A program made the translations under genes and the position numbers. Below the pieces are notes generated by a model. That model had not been told where the DNA came from. It saw only the letters and a program-made list of their open reading frames with translations, and did no database searches. From the NCBI RefSeq assembly GCF_000143415.4, contig NW_003314392.1, positions 341,334 through 405,333 on the forward strand: a stretch of DNA of 64,000 bases, given 5' to 3'. The stretch is from Selaginella moellendorffii. Taxonomy: Eukaryota; Streptophyta; Lycopodiopsida; Selaginellales; Selaginellaceae. Shown piece after piece: positions 33,303 through 44,419 of the stretch; position 1 is the first letter of the stretch, and each line of letters starts with the position of its first letter.

Positions 33303-34250
33303 AGGCAGTTGGCATGAAGTATGCAGGGAAATTAGTGAAATCGATGTGGAATGCCGAGAACGAAGCTTGGCTCATGTCCAAGCTTTTGTGTCTGCCCTGG
33401 AGTCGTCGACAAGCAGTTGGATGTCTTATTTATCTAGCCATCAGTACCAGACCAGACTTGGGATTTGCAGTTGGAGCAGTCTCAAGATTTCTTGAGAATC
33501 CAGGAGAAGTTCATTGGAGCGCTGTTAAACGAATTTTCAGGTATTTGCGAGGAACAGCAGGATATCGACTGAGCTACAGCAGCAGTAGCAGCGTGTCTAG
33601 CAGCAGTGGGAGCTCCAGGAGTATGCAACTTGTCCGCTTTACAGACTCAGATTTGGCTGGCGACAAGGATACAAGAAGATCAACTTCAGGATATCTTTTC
33701 TTCCTGGAAGGTGGACTTGTCAGCTGGAGCAGCAAGCGACAAGCAATCACAGCACTTTCATCCACCGAGGCTGAATATATTGGTGCAACAACAGCAGCTC
33801 AAGAAGCGAGGTGGCTTGCAGATTTTCTGGAGCAGATTGGTGTTCCAGTGCAGCAGCCAGTGACTTTGTTTTGTGACAATCGAAGCGCGATCGAGTTGTT
33901 GAAAAATCCGAAGTTCCATGGCCACACCAAACACTTCGAGATAAAGGTACATTTTATTCAAGAGCAGGTTCTAGCGAACAGAGTGCAGCTGAGCTATGTT
34001 TCGACGAAGCAGATGACAGCAGACATTATGACAAAAGCTTTGAGCAAAGACAAGTTTCAACAACGTATGAGCGTTATAGACTATCACGGCTGAGTGGGAG
34101 TGTAGATAACCAGCCTGGAGTCTAATCCAAGGTGGCAAGAGATTTATGTGGATGCTGAAATGAGCGGACACAAGACTTGTATATATTTACATGGAGAAAA
34201 TGAAAAAGTAGTACGTTAGGGGAAACAGAGTATGTCGTTTAACTAGAAAA
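33303..34250 (+). mobile_element. Copia fragment carrying a captured kinase exon
   Basis: Flanked by two copies of about 110 bp of hAT sequence (33190-33302 and 34255-34365). It starts with 96 bases identical to part of the kinase pseudogene, then runs into copia pol. Confidence 0.7.
33314..34093 (+). CDS. Copia RT end and RNase H, fused in frame to kinase-derived codons
   Basis: 259 codons. Residues 1-31 (MKYAGKLVKSMWNAENEAWL onward) derive from the kinase segment. Copia sequence follows: AVGCLIYLAISTRPDLGFAV, YLRGTAGYRL, a Ser-rich loop, FTDSDLAGDKDTRRSTSGYL, then RNase H motifs (SSTEAEYIGA, LFCDNRSAIELL, HTKHFEIKVHFIQE) and TKQMTADIMTKAL. The frame is open to its natural stop, which is rare among the pol remains here. 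Protease, integrase and the RT catalytic YVDD part are absent, so it cannot act alone. Confidence 0.75.
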   Translation: MKYAGKLVKSMWNAENEAWLMSKLLCLPWSRRQAVGCLIYLAISTRPDLGFAVGAVSRFLENPGEVHWSAVKRIFRYLRGTAGYRLSYSSSSSVSSSSGSSRSMQLVRFTDSDLAGDKDTRRSTSGYLFFLEGGLVSWSSKRQAITALSSTEAEYIGATTAAQEARWLADFLEQIGVPVQQPVTLFCDNRSAIELLKNPKFHGHTKHFEIKVHFIQEQVLANRVQLSYVSTKQMTADIMTKALSKDKFQQRMSVIDYHG

Positions 34251-35519
34251 CTATCATCTTTTACAATCTTTTACGTTTCTTTCTGTGGGTGGGAGGCAGT
34301 TGTTGGTGCAATGGCCTGCTGAGCCACCTCTTCTGATCGTCTAGGGAAAAGACAAAACCCCTTGTGGGATTGATTCATTATTTGCAGTGTAGCTTACGAA
34401 CAAGGCCACGGGCAAGGCCTTTGGACCTGCAAGTTCTACAATGAGTTGAAATCTAGTTCATTGGAGAGATTGATTGTGCATGTAGGGAGGGTACTGGGGG
34501 AAGAGATTAAGGTTTGCTGCAATCAAGTGCCCTTGAATGTGCTCAATGAGATGTGAATGAAGTTCTTCAGTGATTATCATCACTGTGAACCACCACAAAA
34601 AGATGATCTTGTTGTCTGCACTGCAAATGCTTAGTATGTGAACATCAACGGCGAAATTTTCAAGACTCCTTTCTAGAGATCAGCTTCTACTACCTGCCCA
34701 CCGATTGTGAGTCATGGAACATTTTCATTTCTACTGGGTAGTAATGCTCCAAGTCAACAATCCTTGGCTGTGACAATGGATTTTGCTGCTTCGAATGATA
34801 ATAATGCAGCAAATGCCTAGACAGGGCAAGCATTCTCTGGAGGACTTTCTGGCAGGCAACAACGGAGCAACATGTGAGGTCTTATGAATTTTAGTGGGGG
34901 GGACACAGCTGGGCCTAGGCATAGCTGCTGGCAGACAACAAAGTCTACATACAACATGGCAAAATCGGAGCTACATTGATGTAGATGTTGCTGTTCGTAG
35001 GTTCATTTATGAAACTACACAAACCTTCAATGTTGTGAATAGCTTGTACTGGAAAGAGATGCTCAGCACTGTAGGGAAAGCTGATCCAGACTACTTCTCG
35101 GTGTATGTAAAGTATGAAGCAATCCAGGTGAAATATTTGAATGAGTATGAAAGCTTGAACTCAAGGCTAGATGTTGTGTGTGAAGGTTGGAAGCAATTTG
35201 GCTGCATGATTGTTATTAATAGCTGGCAATGCTCAAGAAAACAAAGCATTGTGAATGTGATGGTGGTGAGCATTAATGGATCAGTCTCATGGAGGTTGGA
35301 GTATGTGGTTCAAATGATCACTAATAATGGCTCTAACTTTGTTTGCATGGGGGATTTCATGGAGGAGGAGTTTCTAAAGATTGTTCATGGCAAATGTGTT
35401 TGCCACTGCTTGAGCCTCCTTTTGAAGGATATCACTAACCTTGATTGGGTTCAACTTTGTGTGAGTGGTTGTGAGAAGATTGTCAGTTTTATGTTGAAGA
35501 AGCCAAGCCTAGTTATAAC

Positions 35520-36116
35520 TGTAGCACACTCTATCTTTCTCCCCTTAAATCAATTGAAAAAAGGGCAATTGCTTGATGAGAGAGCCCTTAGTAGCTATTT
35601 TATCCCCATTTATCCCCAAGGTTCCAAAGATTCACAGTGACAGTATATCCAAATCTCATCTCATGATCACATGCGCTACACTCACCCCCCCTTGAGAGAT
35701 GTCAATGTCTTCATTGACTATTGATTAACAGCCTCTACTAAGCCAAGGGGAACCAACACCTCCATTTCTGCACTGAATTTATCAATCCTTCTATTGTGTA
35801 GATTAGCTATTCTATATGAGGCAACTAGTCATCCACCCATATTGCAGTCCCACAATGGATACTTTCGTTTGTGGATACTCCACACAAGAGGAAGAACATA
35901 TGCATGGATGCCTAATATGTACGATTTCAAATTTAGCGTACCCATGCCATTTGCTCTAATACTATATGTAGCACACTTTATCTCTCTCCCCTTAAGCGGG
36001 CAATTGCTTGATAAAAGAGCTTTTAGTGGCTATTTTATCCCCATTTATCCCCCAAGGTTCCAAGGATCCATGGTGACAGTATATCCAAATCTCATCCCAT
36101 GATCACATGTGCTACA
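35520..36116 (-). mobile_element. TRIM (terminal-repeat retrotransposon in miniature)
   Basis: 597 bp inside the left hAT copy. Direct LTRs at 35520-35680 and 35967-36116 both run TGTAGCACAC to GCTACA. Read on the minus strand, the 5' LTR is followed by TATAGTATTAGAGC, close to a tRNA-Met primer-binding site, and the 3' LTR is preceded by the polypurine tract AAGGGGGGGGTGAG. Flanks ATAAC and ATAGC fit a 5-bp target duplication, and the uninterrupted right hAT copy has ATAGC at that site. The 286-base interior is non-coding. Confidence 0.88.
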
Positions 36117-36562
36117 ATAGCATTCCAGAAAATCACCCCTCAAGAATTCATCAAACCAGTATCAATTAAATTTGTATACAACTTCATAGTGATGAGCTCC
36201 TTGACTAAACTGGATATGCTCAAAGCTTTGCAACAGTTTGTATTATCAGATGTATGGTACCAAAACTGGGATAAGTTGAGTGAAGCTTCAGTAGTGAAAG
36301 TCCTGATTCAGAATGGCAGTTTTTGGCATTGTTGTGTTGAGGTTTTGTTGGTGATCGAACCAATTTTGAAGGTTCTGAAGTTGGTGGATCGAGAAGGAGC
36401 AACCTCAGGGCTTCTATTTGAGGAGATGGATCGAGCTGAAGAGGCTCTTCAAGTTTTGGTTGTGAACAAGATGGTTGCTAAAAAAAGGATTAATGCCATC
36501 AAGCATTTCGTCTTTGAGTTGAGATTTCATGCTTCAATGTGTGATTCTCTCTTCAACAACCA

Positions 36563-36685
36563 NNNNNNNNNNNNNNNNNNNNNNNNNNNNNNNNNNNNNN
36601 NNNNNNNNNNNNNNNNNNNNNNNNNNNNNNNNNNNNNNNNNNNNNNNNNNNNNNNNNNNNNNNNNNNNNNNNNNNNNNNNNNNNN
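36563..36685. other. Assembly gap (N run)
   Basis: 123 undetermined bases in the loop between the two inverted hAT copies. Gap length may be nominal. Confidence 0.99.
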
Positions 36686-38410
36686 TAGAAGCCTTGAGAT
36701 TGCTCCTTCTCGATCTACTAGCTTTAGAACTTTCAAAATTGATTCCATCACCAGCAAAACCTCAACACAACAATGCCAAAAACTGCCATTCTAAATCAAA
36801 ACTTTCACCACTAAAGCTTCGCTCAACTTATCCCAGTTTTGGTACCATATATCTAATACCACAAACTGTTGCAAAGCTTTGAGCATGTCTGATTTAGTCA
36901 AAGGGCTCATCACCATGATGTTGTACGCAAATCTAATTGATACTAGTTTGATGAAGTCTCAAGGGGTGATTTTCCAGAATGCTATAACCAAGTTTGGCTT
37001 CTTCAACATGAAACTGACAATCTTCTCACAGTTGCTCACACAAGGTTGAACCCAATCAAGGTTAGTGATATCCTTCAAGAGGAGGCTCAAGCAATGGCAA
37101 ACACATTTGCCATGAACAATCATTGGAAACTCCTCCTTCATAAAATCCCCTATGCCAACAAAGTTGGAGCCATTATCAATGATCATTTGAACCACATTCT
37201 TAACTCCAACCTCCATGAGAATAAGCCTCAACTTCGAGAGACTAGTTTTCTTCTCCTCCAATGGATCAAATAATTTCAGAAACACTGATCCATGAATGCT
37301 CACCACCATCACATTCACAATGCTTTGTTTCCTTGAGCATTGCTAGCTATCAATGACGATCATGCAGCCAAATTGCTTCCAGCCTCGAATTAAAGCTTTC
37401 ATACTCCTCATTCAAATGTTTCACCCAGATCGCTTCATACTTTAGAGACACCGAGAAGTAGCCCAGACTAGCTTTCCCCACAATGTTGAGCATCTCTTCT
37501 CAATATGAGTTGTTCATAACATTGAAGGCTTGTGCAGTTCAGTAGATGAATCTGCAAACAACAATATCCACATCAATGTAACTCTAGTTTTGCCATGTTG
37601 TATGCAAGTTTTGTTGTCTGCCAGCAGCCATGTCCAGACCCAGTTGCGTCCCCCCAATAGGACTTGACATGTTGCTCCGTTGTTGCCTACTGGAAAGTCC
37701 TCTAGAGAGTGCTTGCCCTGTCTGGGCATCTGCTGCATTATTATCATTCGAAGCAGCAAAATCTATTGTCATAGTGAAAGATTGTTGACTTGGAGCATTA
37801 CTACTTGGTGGAAATGAAAATGTTCCATGACTCAAAATTAGTGGGCAAGTAGTAAAAGCCAATCTCTGGAAAGGAGTCTTGAAAATTTCTCTGTTGATGT
37901 TCACATATTGGGCATTTGCAGTGCATATAGCAGGACCATCTTTTTGTGGTGGTTCACAGCGATGATAATCACTGAAGAACTTCGTTTGCATCTCATTGGG
38001 CACATTCAAGGGCACCTAGCTGCAGCAAACCTCAATCTCTTCCCCCGATACCCTCCCTACATACGCAATCAATCTCTTCAATGAACCAGATTTCAACTCA
38101 TTGCAGAACTTGCAAATCTAGGGGCCTTGCCCGTGGCCTTGTTCGTAAGCTACATTACAGATAGTGAATTGATCCCACAAGGAGTTTTGTCTTTTCCCTA
38201 AATGATCAGAAAAACTGGCCCAGCGAGCCATTGCACCAGCAATTACCTCCTGCCCTCTGAAAGAAATGTAAAAGATTGTAAAAGATTCTGATTTAACTTG
38301 GAATATTCGTTTAACTTGGCAACCCTCTGCAAACTGAACGTGAACGCGGATGGGAATGCCCATTTGCAAACGAGGTTTTACAAATCAAAGGTGTTTTCCA
38401 GTAAGTATGG
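36686..38410 (-). mobile_element. hAT/DUF659-type transposon, right copy
   Basis: Minus strand. N-terminal VIAGAMARWASFSDHLGKRQ and LWDQFTICNVAYEQGHGQGP lead into a CKFCNELKSG zinc-finger-like part. A Ser/Gln-rich linker (SSRQQRSNMSSPIGGTQLGL) follows, then MNVMVVSIHGSVFLKLFDPL, QMIIDNGSNFVGIGDFM, HGKCVCHCLSLLLKDITNLD and ILKVLKLVDREGAISRLL up to the gap. Several stops and small indels. It lacks the TRIM and copia insertions of the left copy and so preserves the empty sites. Confidence 0.7.
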
Positions 38411-38484
38411 TAGATACTTCTTGTTCGTTGATGGAACTAGACTTGTGGCCTGAAGCATTGTTGGAAGCACGCTTTTCTTGTTCG

Positions 38485-38665
38485 GTTGAAGTTCATGCCT
38501 TCCAGATGTGTGGAGGATTCAAAGGGCAGCATGGAGGTGGACTGGTGTCCCAATCCCGCTGCCAATCCAGAAGAGTACCGGGTGTATCGGCATTTGAGAA
38601 GGGAGATATACAAGCTGGTGGAGCTTGGAGCGACCGGGGGATTGCACTGCCCCTTTGCAGAATAG
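38485..38665 (+). pseudogene. mpaB-like oxygenase, C-terminal fragment
   Basis: From 38510 it reads VEDSKGSMEVDWCPNPAANP, EEYRVYRHLRREIYKLVELG and GGLHCPFAE then TAG. It matches the C-terminus of the intact gene at 51190-52233 (VEDAKGSIEVDWCPNPAANP, GGLRCPF). Only the last 50 or so codons remain, about 75 bases beyond the hAT end, so transposon activity may have split the copy. Confidence 0.85.
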
Positions 38666-38669
38666 AAAA

Positions 38670-39220
38670 AGGAAGGAAGAATTTGCTGGGGGTCCAACCG
38701 GGGTCATTCGGAGTGTAAGCTTCAGCATCGTAGTTGTAAAACAATGTTAAAACTACACAAATTATAAGGTAATCGTTCAAAGTCTGAGCACCTGGAGTTC
38801 GAGTACTTAGCTATCACTAGCCAAGCATTGTCTTCTTAAATAGTGGTCAACCTGTGCAGGCTGCAAGAGAACACAGTTTGGATTTCCCTTCCATGCATCT
38901 GGAAATTCGGGTTGTCTGTGGAATCACTTGCTGGTCGTAAGAAACATCCAAACTTCCAAGTGATAGTCTTCCCAAGTTCCATGGTAGTTCACCCTTGAGT
39001 ACGGAGATCACCAGCGGCTGCAATTAGCGAGGAGATGCCAAAAATCAGTGATCCAACAAAGATCTCATTCAACCACGTGTCATGAACAGCCTACGTGGTC
39101 CCAAAATACGTACACAATTTTTCGTTTTGCATGCAGTTAACTACTTGTCTCTTTATCAAGCTTCTTTTATTTACGAAAGTTATTATCAAGTTATTACCCT
39201 GATGTTTGTGCATTCTATTT
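38670..39220. other. Stretch without a supported gene
   Basis: On the minus strand a short reading (GELPWNLGRLSLGSLDVSYD) near 38960 resembles a leucine-rich repeat unit, but stops follow within 35 codons. Nothing else was recognised. Confidence 0.3.
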
Positions 39221-39224
39221 TGAA

Positions 39225-39291
39225 TTGAGATCGGCTTGAACTCGGGCCACTGGGTTTAGAGTCCAGTGTCCAGACCACTAGACCATAGGCC
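39225..39291 (-). pseudogene. tRNA-Gln-derived pseudogene with CTA anticodon
   Basis: The first 57 or so bases of the minus strand match the tRNA-Gln at 7937 (shared TATGGTCTAGTGGTC and GACACTGGACTCT). The anticodon loop reads CTCTAAA, giving CTA, which would pair with UAG. The anticodon stem has one mismatch, the 3' half of the T stem is not complementary, and there is no 3' acceptor strand. It is therefore judged inactive. Confidence 0.75.
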
Positions 39292-39571
39292 TTAAGTATG
39301 TAAGGAAAACGTTGGACGGAATAAGAGATGTTATATAAGATTTTATGCTTAGACCACATATAAAAAACGTTAAAACATGTACTCTCACTGATTCAGCATT
39401 AGCTGCACCACCATTCAATCGATAAGATCGATCAGATCCAGCATTGGCCCAGTCACTGGATACCAGCTGTGCGAAGTATCTGTTGTAAGTTCTAAGAACA
39501 AGCAAATTGCGAGAGCTTACCCATTTTTATCTTTTGATTTTAGCTTCACTTGACCTTGGCTACGTGAGCGT

Positions 39572-41089
39572 TCACTGATCCGGGAAGAACACACTGGTGG
39601 AAAGATTAAAAAAACGTCTCGTAAGAGTATTTTGCAAAAAAATGCTTACCTGCATGTGTTCTTATACAATATCTCCGCGATGCCATTCGCGTCCTCGACT
39701 TTACGAAACCCAGCGATCACCTCAAAGACTTGCCTGCAAAGTTTTCAAAGAATTGAATCGAAGTAAACTGGAGCCAAGTACCTAATGTGGCATGGCTCGT
39801 TCCTCGATTTCACAGTCAAATGTTCTTCGTGACGCTCTTTCTTTTTTGACACCCAGTGTGTGATGACGTGCTCCACACCAGCGTGAGCTGCTTTGATCTC
39901 GCAGTATGGCGAATCCGTCTCGATCATCATTCTCTCCACAGGAATCCCAGCCATTACATCCAAATTTTCCTTCGTCTTTAGCGAGCATCCATTGATACCT
40001 TCGGTGAAACAGTGAGAACACGAAGTAATAGTTTGCTAGTCCGTCACCTATATAGAGCTTTTCAAATCCCAAAAGCCTGTCTCTCTCCTCGGCAGTGCCA
40101 GTGAATGAATGCACTACTCCTGCCGGAAACCTGTTAAGAATCTTAAACTTGTTCTACCTATAGATGAAATCTAGAAAAAAAAAAGGGAAGAAACTTGGTC
40201 ACATACCTTTGCTGATTAGCTTGCATTATTTCGCAGAAATCCGTGGCAGCAGCGCGCATGTGTAGAAACATTGGAAGCCCTGTTACTTCCGCCAAATAAA
40301 ACTGCTTCTCAAAGTACCTGAAAACCATAAGTGGCATTTCTGTTTTTCTAAAAAGGAAGACAAACCTGCGCTGAACATCAGCTGGACAAAATTTCAAGCG
40401 ATCGTAGTCGAGACCACACTCCCCAATCGCCACCACCTGAAAACACAGCCTCTAAGATAAATGTAATCGATATAAAAAAGCTAGCATACCTTTCCTAGGG
40501 AGCAGCCATGCCTTGCAAGTTCTAGTAGATCCTTTAAATGTTTTTCCGGTTCTCCCCGAGCCTCGAATTCCTATGCACCGAAAGGAAATCGATGAATCCG
40601 AAAAAGAAGTCCCATACCTTGCATCGCGTTGGATGAACTCCTACAGTGCAAAAGAGCCTGTCTGTAGAGAACAGCATCCAAGCTCGAGAGTTCGAAAGAA
40701 GAAAAGAACAAAGTACCATCTGTCTGAGCAATCTCCAAAGCTTGCTTCGATTCCTCAAGCGATCCTCCGGTCACCTAAAACATTTCTCGATTATATAGAC
40801 AAGAGAACTTCTCTCCGCTTACAATGATTCGATCGACACCAGCGTTCCAAGCTCGCGACAAAACCATTGGCAAGTCAGCTGGGTGATATTGCTTCCCATT
40901 GTACATCCCTTTAAACATATCATCTACGAGAGAAAACGAGGTCACTCTTCTCTCGGATTTTCACTAGCAAGTACCTGAGAGATTGGCGCCAATGTCTGCA
41001 TTGTAGCTAGATCCAAGGCTGAGATACTAGGATTTCGACAGCAAATCCAATGTCTTACCGATGAATCGCAAGCGCTGCGCCATCGCCAT
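39572..41089 (-). CDS. TatD-family metal-dependent DNase
   Basis: Start ATG at 41089 ([10 protein letters not shown]). Spliced exons read [125 protein letters not shown]-type and [15 protein letters not shown]. The last part ends NTCSVFFPDQ with a stop at 39572. Metal ligands of the family are visible: the Glu of GEC/GLDYD, His in FLHMRAA, His in VVHSFTG and Asp in ETDSPY. The N-terminal HxH motif is replaced by DIGANL, as in eukaryotic TATDN1-type members. About eight exons with introns of 45-80 bases; length near the usual 320 residues. Role: 3'-5' or endonucleolytic DNA processing. Intact as far as I can read. Confidence 0.88.
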
Positions 41090-41163
41090 CCTCGCTTCGT
41101 CCCAACTAGCCTAGGGCTTTGAGCATAGAAACTTCTTTAACGTTTAAAATTCTTTGCTCTTCG

Positions 41164-42321
<1,158 letters not shown>

Positions 42322-42357
42322 GATCTTGGCCTAGAAGTCTCGAACACAAATCGATCG

Positions 42358-42366
42358 CTTATAAAG
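42358..42366 (-). promoter_or_regulatory. TATA box of the peroxidase gene
   Basis: The minus strand reads CTTTATAAG about 40 bases before the ATG at 42321. Confidence 0.6.
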
Positions 42367-42681
42367 CTTGCGCCGCTCAAACGTGTGGCATGGATTGCAT
42401 CACGAAAAGCGAGAAAGAACATCGCGGAAGACGGCTCGACAAGGAAAGACGATCGAAAGGAACGCGAGAGATGAAAAAAAAGGCGAACTTTGACACGATC
42501 TATCGATTTATTACAAAGCTGGCGCCAGTAGCTAAGTCACGAGCAAGCCAAGAAGAGCTTTTGTCGGCACGATAGATCAAAGAGACGAATTCCTCAAGAG
42601 AAAGAAAAGAGAGAGAGCTCACAACCCACACGCATCAATCAATCCCATCCCACCTATTTGATTCGCTCTTTGCCGCTGCTT

Positions 42682-43011
42682 TTAGCATTTGAATCCCGGC
42701 GGAGCTTTCATCTTGCACGTCTTGACGTAGTTCTTCACCGTCTGCTCGCTGGAAGCCCCCGTCGCGGACACGATCAAGCGGCACAAGCACTCGAGCGCCA
42801 TAGCGCGCACGGCGACGCAGCATTGCGAGCTCGGCGTGCTCATCACCGTGCCGCCCTTGACACAGGGCAGCGACTTGTAGAGAAAATCGGACTCTTCGCA
42901 GGACGAGGCCAGAGCTCCCACATTATGGGACGCGATCGCCGGCGCCGCCGCGAGGAGCGCAAGGATCACTGCCACTGCCACTGCCACTGCCACTCCAACA
43001 GCGTTGCCCAT
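42682..43011 (-). CDS. Lipid-transfer-like protein (eight-cysteine motif)
   Basis: 109 residues, intronless. The signal peptide is about 27 residues (VAVAVAVAVILALLAAAPAI); its coding sequence is a (CACTGC)n-type hexanucleotide repeat, which may vary in length between alleles. The mature part shows C, C, CC, CxC, C, C spacing: SSC, LPC, QCC, ECLC, KTC and FKC at the end. This is the protease inhibitor/seed storage/LTP fold with a hydrophobic cavity; secreted, likely in lipid or cuticle transport or defence. No GPI tail is seen. Intact. Confidence 0.88.
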   Translation of the reverse strand: MGNAVGVAVAVAVAVILALLAAAPAIASHNVGALASSCEESDFLYKSLPCVKGGTVMSTPSSQCCVAVRAMALECLCRLIVSATGASSEQTVKNYVKTCKMKAPPGFKC

Positions 43012-43214
43012 CTTGCCCTAAAATAAATCCAACTGACACGTTTCTCACACGTGGCGCTCAAACGGGCGGCCCCGATCGAGCGTGGCGGATCCGGCGACTG
43101 GGACGACTAGATGTACGAACGTACGGCAAGGGCAATTCGAGAAAGGAAAATTAAAAAGCCTTCTTCGTTCGTCGGGGTAGCGCCTTGTTCTTCGATCGAT
43201 CGCGCGCTCCATCC

Positions 43215-44273
43215 ATGGCGACGACGGGGATGAATCACATGCAGGCCAAGCTTGTAAGTAGAATTGCTGTCGCGAATTCGATCCCTCCCGCGGAGGCGCC
43301 CTGGATCCATCGCGCTCTAGATTAGGGTTTCCACTGTTGGTCGTGCGCTGAGATTTTGCCATGGCGCTTCCAGGTGCTGCTAGGGGACATGGGAGCTGGG
43401 AAATCCAGCCTGGTTCTCAGATTTGTCAAGGGCCAGTTCTTCGATTACCAGGTGTGGAAAAGAGGATGTGAAATGGGTGATTTTATCGTGGTTTTTACGG
43501 CAGGAGTCGACGATTGGAGCGGCATTCTTGACACAGACGTTGGCCGTGAACGAGACGACTGTCAAGTTTGAGATTTGGGACACGGCGGGTCAAGAACGCT
43601 ACCATAGCTTAGCTCCAATGTACTACCGCGGTGCTGCCGCGGCCATTATTGTTTATGATATCACAAACGCGGTAAGTTTGCGTTGTAGCTAACTTCCATT
43701 CTCTTCCTCTTTGCTGATGAAACTTTGCTTTCTTGCCACCAGGAGTCCTTTGCGAGGGCCAAAAAATGGGTCCAGGAACTTCAGAGGCAAGGTGAGAACG
43801 ATCGACACGTATCTCTTTCTTTCTCTCGTGTTTATCTCGTTGGTGGTTTTCAGGAAATGCCAACCTCGTCATGGCTCTTGCTGGAAACAAAGCCGATTTG
43901 GCAGCAAAGCGTAAGATCGAGACGCAGGTAACGCGGCGTTTACTTATAACCGCAATTGACAATCTCGGTCGTGTCATACAGGAGGGACAATCCTACGCGG
44001 ATGAAAACGGGCTCTTCTTCATGGAAACCTCTGCAAAGACTGCCGAGAACGTCAACGAGCTCTTCTACGAGATTGGTAAGTAAGCTGTTTGCTTTCAAAG
44101 CTTGCATCGATCGCTGTTTGCTTTCAAGCTTCCGTCCCGCCTAACGCGTTGGTTCCTCTTCTCTCTCTTTTGCAGCCAGGAAATTGCCAAAAGCACAGCC
44201 GGCTCAACAAAACACTGGAATGGTTCTCACCGACAGACCGATAGAGACTAAAAAATCCGCTTGCTGCAACTAG
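43215..44273 (+). CDS. RABF2: RABF (Rab5-class) small GTPase
   Basis: Seven exons: 43215-43253, 43374-43451, 43504-43671, 43743-43791, 43854-43927, 43982-44075 and 44176-44273, all GT-AG, giving about 199 residues. P-loop [14 protein letters not shown]. Effector [13 protein letters not shown] is the Rab5 switch [21 protein letters not shown] is switch II, then GNKADL and [10 protein letters not shown]. The C-terminus KSACCN carries the prenylation cysteines, so this is the conventional RABF2/ARA7 type rather than the N-myristoylated ARA6 type. It acts in endosome and prevacuolar trafficking. An AATAAA signal at about 44326 lies between it and the convergent SPINDLY gene. The symbol is by family. 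Confidence 0.92.
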
Positions 44274-44419
44274 AAATCATCGGAAATCTTATATATTTGT
44301 GTCCATTTGGTGGACTCCCTGCACTGTAAATAAAAGGAAGACAGGAGGAAACAATGGTGAAGTGCTTCATCCCAGTGATCCTTCCCTCTGGCCTATAAAA
44401 TGGAAGCGTGCGTACCTTT

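Larger units (their letters stand above)
33067..36562 (+). mobile_element. hAT/DUF659-type transposon, left copy with insertions
   Basis: Homologous to the reverse complement of 36686-38410 from CATACTTACTGGAAAA onward. Coding pieces include the N-terminal BED-finger region after 34360, the FIYETTQTFNVVNSLYWKEM block at about 35005, then IHGSV-type and DNGSNFV-type blocks, KCVCHCLSLLLKDI near 35390, and VSIKFVYNFIVMSSLTK and VLKLVDREGATSGLLFEEM near 36155-36430. It is broken by a copia/kinase mosaic (33303-34250, flanked by a 110-bp direct repeat of hAT sequence), by a TRIM element and by several stops. The dimerisation tail would lie in or past the assembly gap. Confidence 0.7.

Noticed and set aside
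38900-39010. Leucine-rich-repeat receptor relic on the minus strand
   Set aside because: One LRR-like unit, then stops; too short to assign.
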